Assembly: GCA_016871615.1 (NCBI GenBank)
Contig: VHCX01000002.1
Span: 76,935 to 121,252 of the forward strand
DNA: 44,318 nt
Direction: 5' to 3'
DNA from: Verrucomicrobiota bacterium
GTDB taxonomy: Bacteria; Verrucomicrobiota; Verrucomicrobiia; Limisphaerales; UBA9464
The first letter of the stretch is position 1. Each line of letters opens with the position of its first letter. Below the pieces are notes generated by a model. The model searched no databases and was not told where the DNA came from. It was given only the letters and a program-made list of their open reading frames with translations. Shown here piece after piece: positions 1 to 7,039 of the stretch. A program made the translations under genes and the position numbers.

Positions 1-815
1 AGCGATTCCCAGAAGATGGTGATGGCCCCGTTGTTGGCGAAGGGCTTCTCGCCCGAGGCCTTGGCCACCAGGTCCTCCCCCGTGTTGGAAAGGTTCCCCA
101 CGAACAGGCAGTTGAGGATGCGGGCCGAGCTGCCGGCGAGCAGGTCGATGGCCGGTCCGGTCCCCTGGGCCCGGTTGTTGAGGAAGCGGCAGCTGGCGAT
201 GAGCACCGGTGTGTCCCGGAAGCCCTGCTGCTGGACGGAGATGCCCGCGCCGCAGGGGCGCGTGACATTGTCCTCGATCGTCAGCTCGACCAGCCGGGGG
301 GCCGAGCGCCCGAAGACCTTCACGGCCCCGCCGTCCGAGTAGAAGAAGTGGTTCTTGAGGATGGTCCGGTTGGGTTCCAGCGCCGGGGTGCCCTCCTTGG
401 TGAGGAAGGCGTTGGCGCCCGTGAGACGGAACCCGCGCATCAGCGTGTTGGTCGAGATCCCGTCGCCGAAGTACACCACGTGGTTGACCACGGCCGGGTG
501 GGACGGCTCGTTGGTCGACGACAGCGCCGGATTGGCCGCGCTGAGCGTCACCTCCCCCAGGGCCAGGAGGCGGATGCCGTCATGGCGGCGGTTGAACCAT
601 GCCAGCGCCTGCCGCTTCGACTCGGGGCGATACACCCCGGGATGCACCCGGACGGTCTTCTGCACCGCATTGGTCGCGGCGAGGTCGAGGGCGTCCTGCA
701 GGCGGTCGCCCGGGCGGACATGGTACCCGTCGGGCTCGAGGGTCACGGCGGCGAGGGCCAGGGTCGCCAAGGCGGCCTGGCCGCCGAGCCACCACGGCAA
801 CCCTCGGATCGTCAT
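1..815 (-). CDS. Secreted right-handed parallel beta-helix protein, C-terminus cut by window edge
   Basis: This frame has no stop before the left edge, so only the N-terminal 271 residues are visible. Residues 1-27 look like a Sec signal peptide (basic MTIR start, hydrophobic core, Ala-rich end). The mature part opens with a stretch ending in VRVHPGVYRP, typical of secreted beta-helix proteins of the pectate-lyase/DUF1565 type. It continues with short hydrophobic strands separated by Asn and Gly turns (for example SCRFLNNRAQG and LNCLFVGNLSN), which look like beta-helix coils. I chose the ATG at 815 because a GGTGAG Shine-Dalgarno-like sequence lies 8 nt upstream; the nearby ATG at 831 is out of frame. 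It is divergent from carA with 181 bp between. Substrate is unknown: a polysaccharide lyase or a non-enzymatic surface protein are both possible. Fold class is fairly secure, function is not. Confidence 0.8.
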   Translation of the reverse strand, partial: MTIRGLPWWLGGQAALATLALAAVTLEPDGYHVRPGDRLQDALDLAATNAVQKTVRVHPGVYRPESKRQALAWFNRRHDGIRLLALGEVTLSAANPALSSTNEPSHPAVVNHVVYFGDGISTNTLMRGFRLTGANAFLTKEGTPALEPNRTILKNHFFYSDGGAVKVFGRSAPRLVELTIEDNVTRPCGAGISVQQQGFRDTPVLIASCRFLNNRAQGTGPAIDLLAGSSARILNCLFVGNLSNTGEDLVAKASGEKPFANNGAITIFWES

Positions 816-954
816 GGGGTGATCTCACCATGCGGTATCGGCTCGACAAGGCGATTCGGGGCGGCCTGGGGCCCGCGCGGTCGCCGTTCGGGCGCACGCC
901 GACAGTTCATCGGCTTGGCCTTGCTTCGGCGGGGGGCTTGCGCACACTCCGCCC

Positions 955-974
955 GCCCCGGCCATCGCCGGGGC
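955..974 (+). promoter_or_regulatory. GC-rich perfect hairpin in the carA leader
   Basis: GCCCCGGC, a 4-nt loop CATC, then GCCGGGGC form a perfect 8-bp stem ending 22 nt before the carA ATG. No T-tract follows, so it is not a classical intrinsic terminator. It could be a leader structure or a chance product of GC-rich DNA. Confidence 0.3.
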
Positions 975-996
975 GTTTGGCGCCCTGAAGTCCCCC

Positions 997-2157
997 ATGA
1001 ACGCGATTCTCGCCCTCGAAGACGGCACGGTGTTCCGCGGCAACGCTTTCGGAGCCCGGGCCTCGGTGTCCGGGGAGGTGTGCTTCAACACCTCGATGAC
1101 CGGATATCAGGAGATCCTCACCGATCCGTCCTACAAGGGCCAGATCGTGACGATGACCTATCCGTTGATCGGCAACACGGGCATCAACCGTCAGGACATG
1201 GAGTCGTGGCGGGCGCATGCCTCCGGCTTCGTCATCCGGGAGCTGAGCCCGGTGGTCAGCAACTGGCGTTCGGACCGGACGCTGGCCTCCTTCCTCGAGG
1301 AGAGCGGCATCCCGGGCATCCAGGGGGTCGACACCCGGGCCCTCACCAAGAAGCTGAGGGTGCGGGGTGCCATGGCCGGGTTCCTGACCACCGAGCCCAT
1401 GGACGAGGCCGAGGCGATCGGCCGCGCGCGGGGGTGGGGCTCCATGGAGGGCCGCGACTACGTGGTCGAGGTGACGCACCGCGAGGCCTTCCTGTGGGAC
1501 GAGAAGGACCAGGAGTCGCCCGAGTTCACGGTCACCCAGCAGCACTCGCCGGGCGATCCCCGCCACGTCCGGTTGCCCCTGCCGCCGGCCGACCTGCCGA
1601 TCGTGGCCTACGATTTCGGCGTGAAGTACAACATCCTGCGGCGCCTGCGCCAGCGGGGCTTCCGCGTGCGGGTGGTGCCGGCCGGCACGCCGGCCTCCGA
1701 GGTGCTGGCCCACAAGCCCGCCGGGGTCTTCCTGAGCAACGGTCCGGGCGACCCCGGCACCCTGGGCGGCATCGTCCGGGAGGTGAAGACGCTCGTGGAC
1801 TCCGGTGTGCCCATCTTCGGCATCTGCCTGGGACACCAGATCCTCGGCCAGGCGCTCGGGGGGCGGACCTTCAAGCTCAAGTTCGGCCACCGCGGCGGCA
1901 ACCAGCCGGTCAAGGATCTCGAGACGGGCCGCGTGGAGATCACCGCGCAGAACCATGGATTCGCCGTCGATCCGTCGTCTCTCCCGTCCGATGTGGCCGT
2001 GAACCGGATCAACCTCAACGACCAGACCGTCGAGGGTCTGCGTCACAAGACCAAGCCGGTGTTCTGCGTGCAGTACCACCCGGAGGCCGCCCCGGGTCCA
2101 CACGATTCCTCGGGCCTCTTCGACGAGTTCCGCAACCTCGTGCTGAAGCGGGGCTGA
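997..2157 (+). CDS. carA: Carbamoyl-phosphate synthase small subunit (glutaminase)
   Basis: CarA hydrolyses glutamine and passes ammonia to CarB for carbamoyl phosphate synthesis, feeding pyrimidine and arginine biosynthesis in the cytoplasm. The 386-residue length is normal. The N-terminal half carries the CarA-specific [17 protein letters not shown] segment. The C-terminal half is a class I glutamine amidotransferase with the oxyanion-strand motif FLSNGPGDP, the nucleophile elbow FGICLGHQ (Cys277) and the His361/Glu363 pair in QYHPEA, so the triad is intact. The ATG at 997 gives the usual CarA N-terminus ([13 protein letters not shown]). No carB lies in the window, and carA stands alone between two minus-strand genes, so subunit balance must be set across loci. 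Identification is secure. Confidence 0.98.
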   Translation: MNAILALEDGTVFRGNAFGARASVSGEVCFNTSMTGYQEILTDPSYKGQIVTMTYPLIGNTGINRQDMESWRAHASGFVIRELSPVVSNWRSDRTLASFLEESGIPGIQGVDTRALTKKLRVRGAMAGFLTTEPMDEAEAIGRARGWGSMEGRDYVVEVTHREAFLWDEKDQESPEFTVTQQHSPGDPRHVRLPLPPADLPIVAYDFGVKYNILRRLRQRGFRVRVVPAGTPASEVLAHKPAGVFLSNGPGDPGTLGGIVREVKTLVDSGVPIFGICLGHQILGQALGGRTFKLKFGHRGGNQPVKDLETGRVEITAQNHGFAVDPSSLPSDVAVNRINLNDQTVEGLRHKTKPVFCVQYHPEAAPGPHDSSGLFDEFRNLVLKRG

Positions 2158-2234
2158 GGCGGAACCCGATCGGTGTCGGGGAACGAGTTGGCAATTGGGG
2201 GACCGAATCGGGATTGGGGCCCGCACGGCTCCGG

Positions 2235-3413
2235 TCACGGCGCCGGCCGGTCCTTCGGGGCGGGCGGACCGTCCTCGAGTCGGATGAGCAGGGCGTTGCC
2301 CATGGGGCGCTCGACCCCCTCGCACGGCGAGTTCATCACCTGTCCCCGCGCCCAGAGCGTGGAGGAACCCCCGCCGTCGAGGTTGAGGGCCTCGGTGCAT
2401 CCGAGCCGGGCCAGATGATCGGCCAGCTCGGTCAGGGACATGCCCACCGAGACGCCCGGTTGGCGGCCGTCGACCTGCACCAGGAAGAAGAACGTGTCGT
2501 TCCAGCCGATGGCCGAGCGCGGGTGCCTCGCGTCGGACGCCTGGAACGCCGTGGGCCTGCCGTCCTTGAGCAGGGCGGGCCCGCCGCCAAGGGCGCTGGT
2601 CGTGCCGGCCAGGTCGGGTTGCGTGGCCGTCGAGAGGGTCCATACCGATCCGATCTCGAGCATGGATTGACCCGTCCCGGACTCCGGCGGCAGCGACAGC
2701 ACCACGCCACGGGCCGGGATGGGCACGTTGCCGTCCCGGTGGATCGACGCCAGCCGGAAGGCCGAATGGAGCCCGGGCCGGATGGGCATCGCCGTGCCGG
2801 GCTCGGCCAGGAACACCCCCTCGGTCCCGGCGGCGGACGGGGTGCGGGTGCCCAGGGCCGGCGAGTAGAGCACCGGACGTTCCTGGCGCTCCTCGTTCAG
2901 GCCGATCGGCATCCGGGTGCCGTCCGGGGCGATCATCGACAGCAGCGAGACCACCGGGCCCAGATGGAAGGAGCGGTCGGCCCCGATCCAGAACGCGCTC
3001 TTGCCGTTCGGGGCCGAGACCAGTTCGCCATCCCGCACGCACAGGCCTTCCGGATCGCCGAGGCAGGGCCCGCCCCGCGCGAAGAAGTCGCCATTGAGTG
3101 CGGCCAGCGGACGGCCGCGGGACCGGGCGACGGCGGCGGCCTGCCGCGAGAGGGTCGACACGCCGAGGTGCTCGCCGCCGCCGAGCAGCACCTGCAGGGA
3201 GAGGTCGGGACGATCCCGGCGGATGCGGACGACATGCACCGACCAGGGTCCTTCCGGCAGGGTCTTCTGGCGGTAGCTGAAGGCCTCGGAGAGCCGCGCG
3301 CGCGGCGGGTTCGCCACGGAGGGTCCCGACGACCCCGGGGATGCCCCGGCTGACGTGGCTCCGAGTCCCATGAGCGCGGCGAGTCCGAGCCGGGCGGCGA
3401 GGCGGAGGCTCAT
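2235..3413 (-). CDS. Phosphodiester glycosidase (NAGPA-like), exported, second of a tandem pair
   Basis: This 392-residue protein belongs to the phosphodiester glycosidase family (NAGPA, formerly DUF2233), which cleaves sugar-1-phosphodiesters and is often found with exopolysaccharide or wall-polymer genes. Residues 1-24 form a signal peptide. Family landmarks are NGDFF (107-111), GDPEGLCVRDGELVSAP, the GWNDTFFFLVQVDGRQ strand, and the LNLDGGGSS active-site loop (346-351). The start at 3413 is chosen because the frame stays open far upstream but the upstream part overlaps its neighbour; this ATG creates a 4-bp ATGA overlap with the upstream gene's stop (3410-3412), typical of translational coupling. 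It is the last gene of the MoxR-led operon. It resembles the upstream paralogue in layout but is clearly diverged. Substrate is unknown. Confidence 0.88.
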   Translation of the reverse strand: MSLRLAARLGLAALMGLGATSAGASPGSSGPSVANPPRARLSEAFSYRQKTLPEGPWSVHVVRIRRDRPDLSLQVLLGGGEHLGVSTLSRQAAAVARSRGRPLAALNGDFFARGGPCLGDPEGLCVRDGELVSAPNGKSAFWIGADRSFHLGPVVSLLSMIAPDGTRMPIGLNEERQERPVLYSPALGTRTPSAAGTEGVFLAEPGTAMPIRPGLHSAFRLASIHRDGNVPIPARGVVLSLPPESGTGQSMLEIGSVWTLSTATQPDLAGTTSALGGGPALLKDGRPTAFQASDARHPRSAIGWNDTFFFLVQVDGRQPGVSVGMSLTELADHLARLGCTEALNLDGGGSSTLWARGQVMNSPCEGVERPMGNALLIRLEDGPPAPKDRPAP

Positions 3414-4669
3414 GGGGCGGGAGGGGCCTGGGGGGTGCCCGGGGGTTCGGTGGGGCCGGGGGAGGACGCGGCCGGAGCGCGCACCACCAGGAGGCCCGTG
3501 GCCGTGGCCCGCTCGCGCCCGTAGCACGGGCTGTTGAGGATCCGTCCGCCGAGGATCAGCTCGGTGGAGCCGCCACCGTCGAGGTTCAGGGCCTCCTCGC
3601 AGCCCAGCTCGACGAGGAAGTCCGACAGCTCGGCCAGGGTCATGCCCACCGACAGGCCCGCCTGCCTGCCGTCGACCACCACCAGGAAGGCGTGACGGGC
3701 ATTCCACCCGAAGGCCGACCGGGGGTGTCGCTCGAACGATCTGGCGGCCGACTTGCCGGTCGGCCGGGCCAGGTGCACCAGGGCCGGTCCGCCGCCGATG
3801 GCCGAGACGGCCGTGGCGAGCGACGGGTCGGTGGCCGTCTCCAGGACCACGGGCGCCCCGGCGCGCAGGTGGGCCCGGAGGTCCGGTCCCGCCTGCAGCC
3901 GCAGCGTGTCGGGGGCGATCTCCTGCCGACCTCCCCCCGTCGGGGCCGGTCCGCGCACCACCGCCCGGAGGGTCCGCCCCGGGGCCAGCGGCAGCCACGG
4001 GTGGGAGCCGTCGCGGACGAGCACCCAGCCGGTGGCGGCGCGAGGATCCCAGGGCTCCGGGGCCGGCGAGGCGGCCCGGGTGAGCACCACCGGGCGCGCG
4101 CCGTCGAAATCCTCGTTCAGTCCGAAGTCCACCGGGGCGGAGGACCCGACCCGCAGGCGGAAGCGGGGCTGGACGGTGTCGATGTGGGGCGCGCCCGAGG
4201 CGTCGAACCACAGGCAGTCCCGTGCGATGGGCGCGCTGACCAGCCCGCCCCGCTGAAGGAAGAGGCCGCGCGGATCGCCCGGCAGGGGGTCGTTCTCGAG
4301 CGCGTAGAAATCACCGTTGATGGCCGCCTCGGCGGTGCCCAGCGCCTTGGGGAAGAGGGCCACCTGCTCCGAGAGCGGGTTGAGCCCGATGCGGTCATGG
4401 AAGGCCAGCGACGGGAAGAACCCCAGCCCGGGGTGGCGCCGATCGACGCGCACCACGTGGAGCGACCAGGGCTCGTCGCGTTCCACATGGGCCACGGCCA
4501 GGCCCGGCCCGGCGGCCCGGAAGGCGATTCCCCCGATGGCGGCGTCGAGGGTCGCGGTCCACAGCGCCAGCAGGCCGGCCAGAAGGATCCGGGGTGTCCG
4601 GACGCATCCGCCCGGTCCGGGGCGGTCCGGGGCGGGGATCGGGGTCGGGGATGCCGAAGGGCGTTCCAT
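3410..4669 (-). CDS. Phosphodiester glycosidase (NAGPA-like), membrane-anchored or exported, first of a tandem pair
   Basis: A 419-residue member of the same NAGPA family as its downstream neighbour. A Pro-rich cytoplasmic start (1-26) precedes one hydrophobic segment (about 27-44) that is a signal peptide or anchor. Landmarks are INGDFYALE (NGDFY at 118-122), GDPRGLFLQRGGLVSAP, the GWNARHAFLVVVDGRQAGLS strand and LNLDGGGST (364-369). The tail from about 390 is a Pro/Ala/Ser-rich extension. Starting at 4669 leaves a 6-bp gap to the VWA protein upstream, so the genes are almost certainly co-transcribed. The two glycosidases share order of motifs and the conserved NSPC segment after the DGGGS loop, so they are tandem paralogues. 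Actual sugar phosphodiester is not predictable from sequence. Confidence 0.87.
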   Translation of the reverse strand: MERPSASPTPIPAPDRPGPGGCVRTPRILLAGLLALWTATLDAAIGGIAFRAAGPGLAVAHVERDEPWSLHVVRVDRRHPGLGFFPSLAFHDRIGLNPLSEQVALFPKALGTAEAAINGDFYALENDPLPGDPRGLFLQRGGLVSAPIARDCLWFDASGAPHIDTVQPRFRLRVGSSAPVDFGLNEDFDGARPVVLTRAASPAPEPWDPRAATGWVLVRDGSHPWLPLAPGRTLRAVVRGPAPTGGGRQEIAPDTLRLQAGPDLRAHLRAGAPVVLETATDPSLATAVSAIGGGPALVHLARPTGKSAARSFERHPRSAFGWNARHAFLVVVDGRQAGLSVGMTLAELSDFLVELGCEEALNLDGGGSTELILGGRILNSPCYGRERATATGLLVVRAPAASSPGPTEPPGTPQAPPAP

Positions 4670-4675
4670 GAGGCC

Positions 4676-6994
4676 TCAGGCCAAGCCTTTCCAACGGCGC
4701 AGGGACCACTCCAGCACCAGCAGTCCCAGCAGGATCGCCAGGGTGGTCGGGCGGTCCCACAGGGACCGGCGCAGGAACTCGACCCGTGCGGGCGGCAGGT
4801 CGCCCCAGAGCGCGTCGAGGTCCTTGGGATCGGCCTCCCCGACGCGGTGGAACCCGCCCTCGCCGGCCCGGGCCACCGCCTGCAGCACCGGTGGCCGGGC
4901 CTGCAGGTCGGCCAGTTCCGGGTCCACCGACTCGACCACGAGCAGCTGGCGGTCGGTGCCGACCGTCTCCCCGTGGTGCCGGGCGACGGCCGTGACGACG
5001 AAGGTGCCGGGCCGCTGCAGCGTGAGCGGTCCCACGTAGGCCCGGAGCGATGGATCGAAGCGCGCGACGCCGACCGCGTTGCTCGAGGCGCCCGACCCGG
5101 CGTACAGCGTGACCTCGGCATCGGCGAGTTCCCGCCGGCCGGGATCCCGCACCTGCACCGAGGCCGAAACCGTGGCTCCCGGGGCGATGAGCGAGCCGGA
5201 CAGGTCGAGCTGCACCGGCGGGTTGGTGCGGTTGGAGCGCCCGGCCGCCAGCCACCGGATGGCGTTGACCCAGAAGCGGCGGTAGTAGCGCGAGTCGCAG
5301 TTGTCCTCGGTGACCGGCCACTTCGGATTGCGCGGTTCGCCCCAGAGCGTCTCGAAGTCCGCGCCCCACGACCGGGTGGTGTCGGAGGTGAAGGCCATGG
5401 TGCGGCCCCGGCCGACTTCCTGGACGGCCAGCAGCACGTCGCCCTCGAAGCCCTGCGGGGCGTTGTCGGCGTAGGCCAGCACCTGCGCGCCGGGCTTGGC
5501 CCGCTCCACGCGGTTGATGCCGTGCAGCACGGGGAACTTCTCGGTCCAGATCCGGCGCGTCTCGTCGGCGTCGGCCCCGATGGCGACGATGGGGTGTGTC
5601 CAGGCGCCCCGGGGCACCTTGGGCAGGAAGTCCTCGCGCGAGGAGTCGTAGGCCCCCTCCATCGCCACCGGGATCAGGCGGTCGAGCAGGGTCTGGTGGT
5701 AGCCGCCCCGTCCGAAGGCCGAGTTGCCGCCGATCATCAGGAACCCGCCCCCGAATTCCTCGACGAGCCGGGCCATGTTCGTGAGCTGCAGCGGGCTGAA
5801 GGAATCGCGCCGGATGTCGCTGTGGATCACCACGTCGTGGTCGAGCAGGCCAGCGAGGGTGCGGGGGAACCCCTGGGTCGGGTGCTCGACCGGGTAGATG
5901 CGCTCGCCGGTCTCCGGGTCGGAGTCGACGGTGTTGAGGTACTGGCCGTTGTTGCCGAACTGCCGGTACAGCGTGGTCACCCGGATGCCCGGGTCGCTCT
6001 GCAGCGCGTCCTTGAGGTACTTCCACTCGGGCTGAGGGCTTTGGTTGTTCTGCGGGGTGCCCTCCATGTAGAGCACCCGCAGCGTGGGATCGACGACCTC
6101 CAGGCCGAAGGGTCGCTGGTTGTTCGAGGCCAGCCATTCGCCGGGCAGGCCCGAGACGGCCACCTCATAGACCTGGAAGCCCCGCGCCCCGGGCGTGAAC
6201 TCCAGCTCGATGCGCTGGCCCCCGCCGTCGAGGTCGACGGGCCGCGCGGCCAGGATGCGCCCGTCCTTGCGCACCTGCACGGTCACGCGCCTCCCGGCGA
6301 AGCCCGGCGAACGGAGGCCCACAGAGACGCGGGTGGGGGCCTTCTCGGCCACGGCCCGCCGCACCTCGACGCCGGTGATGCGCACGTCCTGCAGCTCGTT
6401 GGTCGTGCCGCTGAGCAGGGTGTGCACGCGCAGCCCGTGGCGGCGCAGGCGGCGCGCGGCGGCCTCCGGATCCCGGCCCTCGGTGTCGATCCCGTCGGAG
6501 ACCAGCAGCACGCCCGCCAGCGGCTCCTCCGGCGGCAGCGACAGGAGGCTCTCCAGCGCCCGGGCCAGGCCGCTCGAGGCCCCGTCGGCCGTTGGGGCGA
6601 CGCCGTTGGTCTCGGGCGTCACCGACCCGCTGAAGCGCAGGCCGACCAGATCGACGGTGTCGGGCTTGGCCGGGAGCACGTGCCGGGAAATCCACGACCG
6701 CGCCGCCCCGAGCCGGCCCCCGGGCTCGTCGCCGGTGGCCATGCTGCGCGAGGTGTCGACCAGCACCGCCACCCGGGCGCGCCGGGGATGGACGATCTTC
6801 TCCACCCACTGCGGGTCGAGCAGGCACAGCACCACGCCGGTGAGGGAGGCCAGACGCAGGAAGGTGCAGATGCCCCGGATCCACGGCTTCGAGCGGCCGC
6901 GGGCCATCGCGTGGCTGACGACGACCAGCACCGTGACGGCCAGGCTGCCGGCGATCAGCCAGCGGGGATCCGGCGATTGCGAAAACTGCATCAT
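4676..6994 (-). CDS. VWA-domain membrane protein with glutamine-amidotransferase-like fold
   Basis: A 772-residue envelope protein. Two transmembrane helices (about 12-29 and 43-59) precede a von Willebrand factor A domain whose metal site DxSxS is present as D80-T-S82-R-S84. The middle (about 310-570) resembles the GATase1-like family found in such clusters: strand VLYMEGTPQ, then GGGFLMIGGNSAFGRGGY, and GRGRTMAFTSDTTRSWG. An Ig-like beta region follows (about 590-690), then a C-terminal helix (about 750-765, TTLAILLGLLVLEW) ending in basic residues. No catalytic Cys is evident in the GATase-like part, so it probably binds rather than hydrolyses. The gene sits 45 bp after the DUF4175-like gene and 6 bp before the glycosidases. 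Homologues are co-encoded with MoxR; their exact task is unknown. Confidence 0.85.
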   Translation of the reverse strand: MMQFSQSPDPRWLIAGSLAVTVLVVVSHAMARGRSKPWIRGICTFLRLASLTGVVLCLLDPQWVEKIVHPRRARVAVLVDTSRSMATGDEPGGRLGAARSWISRHVLPAKPDTVDLVGLRFSGSVTPETNGVAPTADGASSGLARALESLLSLPPEEPLAGVLLVSDGIDTEGRDPEAAARRLRRHGLRVHTLLSGTTNELQDVRITGVEVRRAVAEKAPTRVSVGLRSPGFAGRRVTVQVRKDGRILAARPVDLDGGGQRIELEFTPGARGFQVYEVAVSGLPGEWLASNNQRPFGLEVVDPTLRVLYMEGTPQNNQSPQPEWKYLKDALQSDPGIRVTTLYRQFGNNGQYLNTVDSDPETGERIYPVEHPTQGFPRTLAGLLDHDVVIHSDIRRDSFSPLQLTNMARLVEEFGGGFLMIGGNSAFGRGGYHQTLLDRLIPVAMEGAYDSSREDFLPKVPRGAWTHPIVAIGADADETRRIWTEKFPVLHGINRVERAKPGAQVLAYADNAPQGFEGDVLLAVQEVGRGRTMAFTSDTTRSWGADFETLWGEPRNPKWPVTEDNCDSRYYRRFWVNAIRWLAAGRSNRTNPPVQLDLSGSLIAPGATVSASVQVRDPGRRELADAEVTLYAGSGASSNAVGVARFDPSLRAYVGPLTLQRPGTFVVTAVARHHGETVGTDRQLLVVESVDPELADLQARPPVLQAVARAGEGGFHRVGEADPKDLDALWGDLPPARVEFLRRSLWDRPTTLAILLGLLVLEWSLRRWKGLA

Positions 6995-7039
6995 GGCGAC
7001 GGGGGAGGGATCATCGGGATCCGAAGGTCGGGCCTGGCG

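Noticed and set aside
348-3353. Open frame of 1001 codons on the plus strand
   Set aside because: It runs antisense to the beta-helix protein and a glycosidase and across carA in another frame; its Arg/Gly/Pro-rich product has no motif. A GC-rich shadow frame.
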